A DNA stretch of 46,406 bases from Auxenochlorella pyrenoidosa (Eukaryota; Chlorophyta; Trebouxiophyceae; Chlorellales; Chlorellaceae): NCBI GenBank assembly GCA_001430745.1, contig KQ481983.1:3151508-3197913 (forward strand). The letters are read 5' to 3'. The notes below the pieces were generated by a model. That model made no database searches and had not been told where the DNA came from. It saw only the letters and a program-made list of their open reading frames with translations. Within the stretch, counting starts at the first letter, position 1; every line of letters begins with the position of its first letter. The position numbers and the translations under genes are program-made. Of the stretch, positions 32,401 through 41,790 are shown piece after piece.

Positions 32401-34913
32401 GGAGGTGGCTGCTGCCGCCAGCGGCAGCGATGCCGCAGTGCTGGAGCTGCAGAGCAGGTGGGCGGCCCGGCTGCTGCTAGCTGGGGGACCCTGGCCGGCG
32501 GGTCAAACAGGTTTGGGTTGGATGGAGCCCAGGACGCTCGCTGCTAGTGCTGCCACGCTCCGTCACGGCCCCTTGATCGCCACCATTCCTTCCTGTGCAC
32601 CCTGGGCGTGTCAAAGCAATCGCAGACCTTTCATGTCTTTACCCCCCGCATAAAGTTCTCAGGCGTGTGCTGAACGCCGCCGCTTGTCATGCTGCTCACC
32701 TGCCAGGTTGACGGAGCTGGAGGCGGCGCTAGCGGCGGCAGACGCGGACCGCGCATCGCAGCGGCAGCAGCTGGCCCGGCTGAAGCAGCAGATGCTGAGC
32801 GAGCAGGACGACGAGGAGGACAAGATCAGGTGGGGCGGTGGCGGCGCCTCGCCGGCATGGTCCACGGCTTCCCATCAGCAAGTGCCCGGCTAGCCAAGTG
32901 CATGGGTCCTTGCCCTGCAGGGGTCGTCAGCAACGCGACAGGAGCTGCAGCTAGCAAATTAGAGAGCAGCTGTGGGTCTGCATGCAACCTCCAGGGGGGT
33001 CTCTGGGCGACGTCGCTTGGCGCCCACACCCGCCCGCCGCCTGCATGTTGCTGCCCCCGGCAGGTGGCGCGTGGAGGCCGAGGTGAAGGTGGAGCTGGAG
33101 CGGCTGCGCGCCAACGGCGGGCTGGAGGCAGCCGCCGGCGGCGGCGCCGCGGGGGTGCGCCTGGCCGAGGAGCTTGCTGCTGCGCAGGCCCGGTGCGCGG
33201 CGCTGGAGGGCGACGTGGCCAAGTGGGAGGCGGCGCTGGCGGCGCGCGACGCCGAGCTGCAAAACCTGCAGCGCGCGCTGGGTGAGCGGGCCGGCTGCGC
33301 GCTCTGTGGCTGCCAGCAAGGGCGGTGCGTGCATCCCACTGAGCGACAGGATCCCGTAAGGTGAAGCAGCCGGCTGTGCACACGTGGGGCGCACGACAGG
33401 GCTCGCTGCGAGCAGGTGGGGTGGCACATGCCCCCCATGCCGGCGCCGCTCCCAGGCTGCGCCATGCACCCAGCCGCCGCTGGTCGCCGCTGCCGCCGGT
33501 TCTCGGCTGCAGGCGAGCTGAGCTACGAGAGCGATGCCGCGGAGCGGCTGCGGTCGGAGCTGCGGGCCATGCAGGTGGGGCTCGCCAACGCGCTTTTGGC
33601 GCACGAGGGGGGCAGGGAAGCAGCTGCAGCGTTGCTATTGGTGGTGCTCCACCAGCGGGGGTTTTGTGGTAAGTGCGCTGCAGCGCAGGCAGGAGGCAGC
33701 ACAGAAACCGCAGCCGTCTGCTCTCTGCGCTCCATGCAGCCCGTGTTTTCATGTGCCGACCACTCCTCCATGCAGGCCGAGGCGCACTCGCTGCGCAACG
33801 AGCTCGACGGCGCCAAGCTGCAGCACCTGAGGCTGCAGGAGGCGGCGGCGGCGGCCGAGGCGGCGGCCGAGGCGGCGCAGCGGCAGCTGGAGGCGCAGCG
33901 GGATGGCGAGGGCATGCTGCAGGTGGGGCCCTGCCTGCGGGGTGCTGCCTGCACTGCCGACAGCGCGGATGCAGCTTGGGTCGAGCACCGAGGGTGGTCA
34001 TGCAGTAGTGCCGTTGTGCCGACTGCAGAGGGCTTCCAGGCCTCTCGTGCTCATGCACGTCGACCTGGCTACTGCCGGCATGTGCTCACCAGCCCCTTTT
34101 TTGGCGCGCCCGCCCTCTGGCCTGTGCTGCAGGCTGAGGCGCTGTCCCTGCGGCGCGCGCTGGCCGAGGCGCAGCGCAAGCTGCACGCCCTCTCCACCGA
34201 CACCGGCTCCATGATCGACCGCCGCATCGTGGTCAAGATGCTCATCACCTACTTTGAAAAGGACTACAGCTGTGAGCGCCTGCCTCAGTAGCAGCCTCAG
34301 GGCTGCTGCTGTCCTGGAGATGCCGGGGGGACGCAGGCCGCGCCAGCTCTCCGCCTGCACTGCACACGTCGGCCCGCGTGCCTCCACTGGCAGTGGTGTG
34401 CATGCCTTGCCCTGCCTCGTCATGCGGCCACCCATTGCTGCTTGTCCGGTACTGCGCCTCGGCTCACGGTACGGTCGAAGTAGAGTCCGCAGTGCAACCG
34501 ACTGCGGTCAATGTGTCCATTGACTGTCCACGACCTGTCTGCTTTGTTGGCCCACCGCACCCTGCCCCGCTTCCGCCCACCCCCCTGGCACTGCAGCCGA
34601 GGTGCTGGACCTCATGGGCAGCATGCTGGGCTTCACCCCCGAAGACAAGGCCAAGATTGCTGAGAGCCGGCGGCGGCAGGGCTGGCGCGACATCTCGCTT
34701 GCGTCGGACGTCACGCTGCAGGGCGGCGGCGGCGCTGCCGCGGGCGGCAAGCAGAGCCTGACCGACTCCTGGGTCGACTTTCTGCAGCAGCAGATCGAGG
34801 CGGACGCGGCGGCAGGTGCGGCAGCGGGCAAGGCCGGCGGCGGGACTGCCGTCAGCAGCAGCGAGGCACCAGCGCCGCCAGCAGCAGGGGCCATGCAGCC
34901 GGTGGCGATATGA
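29491..34913 (+). CDS. Golgin with C-terminal GRAB domain (GC3/GC4, GMAP-210-like)
   Basis: Long coiled-coil tether of the Golgi. Exons: 29491-29607, 29874-32069, 32231-32457, 32707-32829, 33064-33281, 33513-33574, 33776-33922, 34133-34271, 34597-34913; 1181 aa. The N-terminus (MWGNLSQRVGAVAAAAKNVA) is an uncharged, Gly/Ala/Ser-rich amphipathic helix like a lipid-packing sensor. Exon 2, 2.2 kb without an intron, encodes a Pro/Ala/Gln-rich disordered region with a Gln run (YEQQQQQQQWAG), then a long coiled coil that continues through exon 8. The end carries the GRIP-related ARF-binding domain: MIDRRIVVKMLITYFEKDYS, EVLDLMGSMLGFTPEDKAKI. Intron 2 has a GC donor (32070). The donor of exon 1 could instead be at 29599 (also in frame), dropping three residues. 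A TGTAA lies 130 bases after the stop. Confidence 0.85.
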
Positions 34914-35042
34914 AGCAGCACGCGGCCGACGGCCTCTAGGCAGAACTTCAGATAGCGCTCACTCCCAGCATGGCGAGCTGCATCTAGTAAGCATATAAAC
35001 TCTCGCCTGCCGTTGCCAGGCAGCCCGCCCATGTGTATAAAC

Positions 35043-35047
35043 TGTAA
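35043..35047 (+). terminator. TGTAA poly(A) signal (golgin)
   Basis: Exact TGTAA in an A/T-rich context, 130 bases after the golgin stop codon, at the distance expected for green-algal genes. Confidence 0.65.
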
Positions 35048-35228
35048 ATAGATCCACATGAGCAGCTGGTACTGGCAGTGGCCTTTACGCGCCCGATTGG
35101 ATCAGATCCGGTGCTCAAAACTAGTGCTGGCTGCTTGCCCGCGTGGGGACCCCGAGAATGCAGACTGGCCCACAGTTCACATGCCTGGGCGCGGGGGAGG
35201 TGCACCAGGTCTTAGGAGGATAATAATT

Positions 35229-35233
35229 TTACA
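35229..35233 (-). terminator. TGTAA poly(A) signal (OS-9)
   Basis: TGTAA on the minus strand 14 bases after the OS-9 stop codon. That is unusually close to the stop, so a downstream signal may be used instead. Confidence 0.4.
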
Positions 35234-35246
35234 ACCAGCTCGAGCG

Positions 35247-37795
35247 TCAAGCATACGGGTCGTTGTCGTCCTCTTCTGTGTAGTCTGCTTCCCCCTCCAC
35301 CAAGCTGGTGAGCAGCCCATCATCCGTCTCCCCAGTCTCCCCAGTCGTCTCCCCTTCCGCCGCATCATGCGTGGCGTTGTCTGCCACCGCGCCGCCTTCT
35401 GCTGCTGCAGCCGCCGCCGCGCCAAAGCTGCCTGCTGCCGCCGCGCCGCACTGGCCCGGCACCCCCGCCGCCGCCCCGCCGGCTGCCTGGCCGTCAGCCA
35501 GCGGGTGGCAGCGTATGAGCGCGGCAGACACGGGCTGCTCCTGAAAGGAGGGGTGCTTGCACAGCCGCGGCGTGGCCACGGTGAGGACGTAGCGGCAGGA
35601 GGAGGGCTCCTTGATGGCCGCCAGCCGCGTGCCGCCGCCGTCGGTCCCGCACGTGAAGCGCACCTGNNNNNNNNNNNNNNNNNNNNNNNNNNNNNNNNNN
35701 NNNNNNNNNNNNNNNNNNNNNNNNNNNNNNNNNNNNNNNNNNNNNNNNNNNNNNNNNNNNNNNNNNNNNNNNNNNNNNNNNNNNNNNNNNNNNNNNNNNN
35801 NNNNNNNNNNNNNNNNNNNNNNNNNNNNNNNNNNNNNNNNNNNNNNNNNNNNNNNNNNNNNNNNNNNNNNNNNNNNNNNNNNNNNNNNNNNNNNNNNNNN
35901 NNNNNNNNNNNNNNNNNNNNNNNNNNNNNNNNNNNNNNNNNNNNNNNNNNNNNNNNNNNNNNNNNNNNNNNNNNNNNNNNNNNNNNNNNNNNNNNNNNNN
36001 NNNNNNNNNNNNNNNNNNNNNNNNNNNNNNNNNNNNNNNNNNNNNNNNNNNNNNNNNNNNNNNNNNNNNNNNNNNNNNNNNNNNNNNNNNNNNNNNNNNN
36101 NNNNNNNNNNNNNNNNNNNNNNNNNNNNNNNNNNNNNNNNNNNNNNNNNNNNNNNNNNNNNNNNNNNNNNNNNNNNNNNNNNNNNNNNNNNNNNNNNNNN
36201 NNNNNNNNNNNNNNNNNNNNNNNNNNNCAGGCCGTGGTGGTGGGCGGGCTGCCAGCAGCCGTGCGCCCGGCAAACAGCAAGTGTCTCTGTCATGTGGCAT
36301 GCAGCCGTGAGCGGAGGCCCCGGACAGGGTGCCCAGCCAGCTTCCAAGCGCCGTCGACTGCCGCGCAACTGCACCGCGTCCTGCCTGCTGCCTACATGGG
36401 CTTGCGGACGGCCACCCCTGCCTGGCTGTCGGCTGCCACGCACCTCTGCCTGTCGCGGCTCCTGCGTAAGCTCGCACACCTCGCCGCCGGCGTACAGCTG
36501 CGCAACGTAGCGCATGCCGCCCGACAGATCGGTGGTGTCCACCTGGCGCATGGGCGGAGCAAGCCCCTCCGGGGTCAGGTCGCATACGAAGCAGCGGTGT
36601 GTGGCACAAACTGCGCTCGCAGGAGCCTCTCCCCAACATGCACCATGCCCCCCCCAGGTCCGCCTGGCACGCCCCGCCCGAGCAGCCGCAGCGCACGCAG
36701 CGGCGACGGCGTCGGCCAGCCCCTGCCTGCACGCCGTCCTCGTCCTCTGGCTGCTCCAGCTCGTCGTACACGCCCAGCAGGTACTCCCCCTCCAGCTGCC
36801 CGTCGGCGCTCTTGTGGTACTGCCGCACGTGCTTGCGGTAGCACAGCTCGTAGGTCCACCACTCGTCGTAATAGTAGTAGCAGTGCTCGCCTGGGGGCGG
36901 GGGGCAGCCAGAGCCGAGGGGCGAGAAGGAATGGTGGCATGGGTGGTGGACCCAGGCAGGTGCCAGCCACGACGGCAGGGGCCAGCCATGCGCAGCGGGC
37001 GGCACTAGCCACAGCCAGCCAGCCAGTTAGCCAAGCCTGGAGGATGAACGGAGGAGGCAGCGTACATGCAGGCAGACTCACCCAGCGCCTCGAGCAGCTC
37101 TGTCGGCTTCTTCTGTGCGCCCAGCGAGCCGTGTGCTGCCTGCCGGAGCAGCGGCAGCAGTGCCGAAGGGCAGGAGCAGGCGACGATGAGCGAGCAAGCC
37201 ATGAAAAGCCGGGTCAGAGGTCCATCAGCCCCATGACGGTGCACGGTGTCCAGCCTGGCGGCAGGGCAAGATAAACAGCACGCAAGAAAGCCGTGCATGC
37301 AAAGCACGCCCCATGAGGCGCCCCACCGTGGCCACGCTGCCGTCGCCACCTCCACCGCCGACCTCTTCGCCAGCTGCTCCGTCCAATGGCGGCAGGTAGC
37401 AGCGATACACAGTGCCGTTGCCCGCCCTCATAAGTATCGTGCGGTGTGGTGCAGCTGGTGGCTCCTCTGCAGTGACAGAAGGTAGCGCTGCTGGGCGGTC
37501 GGGCAGCAGCAGCAGTGGCGGCAGCAGCTGCAGGGTGTGCCCTGTCCCGATCTGACCGCCTTCCTAACATGTCGATGACATGTACGATACCTCTGTCAGC
37601 CCCACCGAGCCCACAAAGCAGCCCACCGTTCAGGCCTGTGCCGAAACCAATGACGAAGGGTCGAGAGCCCTCGTCGCCATCAATATTAGGATTCGAGGAG
37701 GATGCTTTGCCCACTTGAGCAGAGGTGGCAGCCGCTGCCAACAACAAGAGCAAGGCAAGCCTTTGGGGCAGCGAAGGCCTCCCCACAGTCTTCAT
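35247..37795 (-). CDS. OS9: OS-9/EBS6-type ER lectin with MRH domain
   Basis: ER-luminal lectin that reads trimmed mannose glycans on misfolded glycoproteins and delivers them to the HRD1 degradation complex. Exons (descending): 37795-37606, 37487-37327, 37139-37082, 36890-36733, 36542-36444, 35663-35247; about 360 aa. The signal peptide is a textbook one (MKTVGRPSLPQRLALLLLLA, then AAATSAQ). The MRH domain keeps the sugar-contact residues: the Trp pair in DEWWTYELCYRKHVRQYH with its Gln, the Arg of EVRFTC, and Glu and Tyr in EPSSCRYVL. Two donors are ambiguous: exon 1 may end at 37627, and exon 4 may extend to 36727 with a GC donor. All variants keep the frame. The intron before the last exon contains the second N gap; the acceptor CAG is present right at its edge. 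The acidic C-terminus carries no KDEL-like signal, as is usual in this family. Confidence 0.85.
35667..36227. other. Assembly gap (N run, 561 bases)
   Basis: Unresolved bases inside the last intron of the OS-9 gene, starting three bases from the splice acceptor. Family alignment across the gap (PRQAE joined to VRFTCG) shows no obvious missing residues. Confidence 0.97.
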
Positions 37796-38002
37796 GGCGC
37801 TGGGAGAAATGATCGGATTGCAAATTTAGCCAGACAGCGCCCACAAACGGCCCCCTGAGAAGCGGACGGCCATGTCAGCAGGCGCGAAAAAAGGAATGGG
37901 CTGCTTTGGCCACTCGCAACCAGCACATTGTATTTGCACGGGCACATCTATCAGCCCCGTTCCTGAGGGCAGCGCTTGCCGGGCCACAGAGCAAGCGACA
38001 CT
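37796..38002. promoter_or_regulatory. Bidirectional promoter, OS-9 (-) / HCF244 (+)
   Basis: 207 bases between the divergent start codons of an ER quality-control gene and a chloroplast assembly gene. No TATA box or named motif is evident; the call is by arrangement. Confidence 0.45.
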
Positions 38003-41000
38003 ATGAGCTTTGCTGCAGCTCCTTGCGCCGGCCTTGTGGCCGCCACCAGCGGCAGGCAGGCAGCCCCGGCAACCGTTCCGGCGGTTCCCAGCAGCTCCCG
38101 GCTGGTGCAGCAACGAGTGTGCAGCAGCGGCAGGGTGTTCACCGCCGATCGCAGTGAGTGCAGGCGCATTGGGGCTGCTCGGCACACTCTCTGGCACAAA
38201 ACATGCCCGGACAATGGCGCAAGGCGCCAGTGTGGTGTGGTATGGTGTGAGCGGCGGCGCCAACCCGAGGCGGCTCTGCCTTGCACTGGGCTGCTGCTTG
38301 TCTGCGCCACACGGACCAAGAGACTGCTAGTCTCTGGTGCATGCAGCCTCGGGTGGTTCCCTGTTTCCCACAATTTGTGCTGTTTGTAAACCCCCGGTGG
38401 CTGGGCTTGCTTCGCGGCTGCGCTGCAGGCAGCCGGCGCAGCGGGCGGCCAGTGTGTGCGGCGGCGGGCGACGCGGCCCCTGCCAAGGCAGCAGGCGGCA
38501 CGCCCGTGCCCAAGAACACCATCCTGGTGGTGGGCGCCACCGGCACGCTGGGCCGCCAGGTGGTGCGCCGTGCACTGGATGAGGGCTACGAGGTGAGGCG
38601 GGGGGGCAGGCGCAGCGCATGCCCTGTCGGCCCGCAGACCAAGCGCAGCGCACGCCCAGCGCCTCGCTGTCTGCACCTAGCACAGCCCGCGTGCGTCCCT
38701 TGCCAGTGCAACACTGCCCTCCAGTGCCGATGGTGGCACGGCAGGCCAGCCCGCTGAGGCTCAATTACCAGCACCGACCCCACTCGCTGTCCCCTCTTCA
38801 ACCGCCCCGCCCCCCCCCGGACCGCGCCCCCGCAGGTGCGCTGCATCGTGCGGCCGCGGCTGAGCCCCGCCGACTTCCTGCGCGACTGGGGCGCCACCAC
38901 GGTGCAGGCCGACCTCACCGACCCCTCCTCGCTGCCCGCCGCCCTGGTGGGCGTGTCCACTGTCATCGACTGCGCCACCGCGCGCCCCGAGGAGTCGACC
39001 GACAAGGTGCGGCAACGCTTGGGCTGCCGTTAGCTCCGCCACCCCCGGCGCGCACCTTTTGCAGGCTGCCTCGGGCGGCTGGGGACCCGGCTGGCCTTGT
39101 CGTGCGTAGGCCAGCCACAAATAGCCGCCGCAAGGTGCCATGTGTGACGCGGGGAAAAGGGCACTTGCTGCCCACCCAAGCTGCACAGCTCGCCCGAGCA
39201 CGCTCCACCCGCAACATGCCCCACCTGCCCCCGCCCCACCACTGCAGATTGACTGGGAGGGCAAGGTGGCGCTGATCCAGTGCGCGCAGGCCATGGGCAT
39301 CCAGCGGTGAGCCGCCGGCGCCGCAGCGTGTGGCGGTGCGGCCGCCCAACCGGCCGCAGGCAGCACAGCAACAAGTCAACAGCAATCCCACGCTCACCTG
39401 CATCTAGCAGCCTCAGACCACAGGAGGCTCGAACGCAAGTGAGCTGTCACTCTTGATGCGTCTGCCGACCTGCCCGCCCGCCTGCCTGCCGCCCGCAGGT
39501 ACATTTTCTGCTCCATCCTGCACTGCGACAAGCACCCCGAGGTGCCGCTGATGAACATCAAGCACTGCACCGAGCAGTTCCTGGCGGCCAGCGGCCTCAA
39601 CTACACCGTCTTCCGCATCTGTGGCTTCATGCAGGCGAGCCGCGCGCTTCCTCGCCCACCCGGCGCAGCGCCCGGGCCGTGGCGTTAGCTGTGTGGGGCC
39701 ACCTGGCCCTGCAGGCTCGCTCACCATGCTGCGCAGCACGATGCGCTGGCATGGCACGCCTCGCTGGCCTGTCTTGTCCCGAACAGCCACGTGCCCCCCC
39801 CCTCGCAGGCCATCATCGGCAACTACGCGGTGCCCATCCTGGAGGAGAAGCCGGTGTGGGGCACCACCGACCAGACGCGCACCGCCTACATGGACACGCA
39901 GGTCGGGGGTGGGGCCGGCGGCGCCTCAGGTGCCCCGCGGCCTGCCCCGCGACGGCGCATGCTTCATCGTTGTCGCCCTGTCCAGCATGCATCACGGCTT
40001 CCCATGGCACGCCCCTGTCTGTCCCACCTCTACACTCGCCCACACCGCTGTCCCCCCCCCCCCCCCCCCCCCAGGACGTGGCGCGGCTGATCATGGCGGC
40101 GCTGCGGTCAGACGCGGCTGTGGGGCGCACGCTGCCCCTGGCGGGCCCCAAGGCGTGGACCAACGAGGAGGTGATTGCCCTGTGCGAGGAGCTGGCCGAC
40201 TGCGATGCCGAGGTGAGGCGCGCCGAACACGGGGTGCCCGGGTGCCCAGCCGTGGTGCGGCACGGCAGAAGGAACCCCCTCCTCCTGCAGGGTGGGGGAG
40301 GGGCCGCCTCGCCAGCTGCGCTGGTCGGCTGGTCGGCCCCTGGGGCGCAGCTGGGCCCGGCAAGCTGCTGCCAGGCTGTGCCAGCGAGCCGCCAGAATGC
40401 ACTGCGCTAGTCTGCTCGCCTGGGGCCCCTGCGGACTCTTCTATTTCACTGCGCCCACCGCCACCCTGGCCGCTGACGCCGCCTGCCCCGCCGCCTGCCT
40501 GCCCGCCCCCCCTCCCAGGTGCGCAACGTGCCGGTGTGGCTGCTCAAGGGCACGCGCGGGGTGCTGCGCTCCTTCCAGTGGGCCACCGACGCCGCCGACC
40601 GGCTGGCCTTTGCCGAGGTCCTCTCCTCCAACGAGTCCTTCTCCGCCGACATGGCCGACACGTACAAGGTGCTGGGCGTGGACCCCGCCTCCGTCACCAC
40701 ACTGGAGGCATACCTCAAGGTGGGCGACACAACAGGGGGGTGACGTCCAGGGGTTGACGTCCAGGGGGCGGCGCCCTTGGGGGCAGGCCAGCGCGGCGCT
40801 TCTGCGCTGGTGCACGCGGTCAAGGGCAGCGACGGGTCGTGCGAGCTGTCTTGAGCCGAGTGCACAGGGGCCAGGCCCAGAGGGCGCTCCCGCCAACGGC
40901 GGCACCCGCTCTCGGCCCCCCCCCCTGCAGGACTACTTCACCGCCATCCTGAAGAAGCTCAAGGACGTGGGCGCCACCTCCAAGCAGACCAACTTCTACA

Positions 41001-41038
41001 TCTGTGAGGGGGGCTGCCCGGGGGGCAGGGTCTGGTAG
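38003..41038 (+). CDS. HCF244: HCF244/Ycf39-type photosystem II assembly factor
   Basis: Atypical short-chain dehydrogenase of the NmrA type needed for translation and assembly of the D1 protein of photosystem II. Exons: 38003-38153, 38429-38592, 38836-39006, 39248-39306, 39499-39634, 39809-39901, 40075-40212, 40519-40719, 40931-41038; up to 406 aa. The transit peptide ([20 protein letters not shown]) ends around GRPVCAAAG. The Rossmann motif is [11 protein letters not shown] (about 84-94). Hallmarks follow: [29 protein letters not shown] [64 protein letters not shown], and [13 protein letters not shown]. Intron 5 has a GC donor (39635). The acceptor of exon 7 follows a 21-base C run. Family members end at a residue equivalent to YI in TNFYI (41002). 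The open frame continues 11 residues to TAG at 41036, or a further intron (41004-41162) creates TGA across the splice. Confidence 0.93.
40052..40072 (+). repeat. Poly-C run before HCF244 exon 7
   Basis: Twenty-one consecutive C bases followed directly by AG, forming the complete polypyrimidine tract and acceptor of HCF244 intron 6. Confidence 0.8.
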
Positions 41039-41790
41039 CTCATGCTCCCGTGCTGTGCTGGTCTTGCTTCCCAAGTGCCCGAGATGCCTGCGCGTTATGA
41101 GCTTCCATCCCTGGCCGCCGCGCCCACCTGCTCTGAATGCTTCCGGCTGTGCCTGCTTGCAGGAGGACGGCGCATGGCCCTCTGGTTGATGGCACCAGGC
41201 TGGCTGGCAGTGCAGCAGCAGCTGGAGCATTGGCACAACGCTGCTGCGTCGCGCCTGCAGCCTGCCACCCCCCCCCTTGCACCTTGCCCTCCCGCCTCTT
41301 TCCCACCATTTTTCCGCCTGCAATTCGGTTTGCCCGCGCGGCCGCTCCTGTTGGGGCACCCGGCACGGCCCGCGCCTGATTTTATCCCTCCCCCTGCCTC
41401 CCTTGCCTCCCTTCTCCGCCCTGCCTTGAACGATGTACCGCGGCCCGCCGCGCTTGAGAAGAGAACTGCCTCGCCCTCCGCCTGTTTGATGCAACCCAGC
41501 TTATGGCTTGTGCCCTCCAATCATTTTTGGCTCACTGGCCTCTGTGCGGCCAGCCCCTTGCAACGCTTCTCATCAACCATGCTGGACAGATGGAAGTGGA
41601 AGGGCTGGTGCATGGGAAACTGGTGCAGTGAGGGGCAGTGTGGCAAGGCATTTCCATCACCGGCGAGTGCACGGCACTGCGACGGGGCACCTTGGGCGTT
41701 TGATTCTGTAAGGCGAGGCATCTTTCAGACAACAGACGCTTCGGGCGCCGGCAACCGTCTCTTGTCTCTTCACCACTGCTAGCAGCGACA
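41039..41790. other. Intergenic region / long 3' untranslated region of HCF244
   Basis: About 750 bases before the next start codon. A plus-strand TGTAA at 41707-41711 suggests the HCF244 transcript covers most of it, leaving fewer than 80 bases for the promoter of the next gene. No conserved coding or RNA signal was found. Confidence 0.5.
41707..41711 (+). terminator. TGTAA poly(A) signal (HCF244)
   Basis: Exact TGTAA about 670 bases after the HCF244 stop and 80 bases before the next ATG. Confidence 0.5.

Larger units (their letters stand above)
34914..35246. other. Convergent 3' region, golgin (+) and OS-9 (-)
   Basis: 333 bases between stop codons, A/T-rich. It contains TGTAA signals for both genes: 35043-35047 on the plus strand and 35229-35233 on the minus strand. 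The transcripts would overlap by about 200 bases if both signals are used. Confidence 0.55.

Noticed and set aside
35058..37274. A 738-codon plus-strand open frame across the second N gap
   Set aside because: It is open mainly because N bases cannot hold stops. It is antisense to the OS-9 exons and has no recognisable domain.
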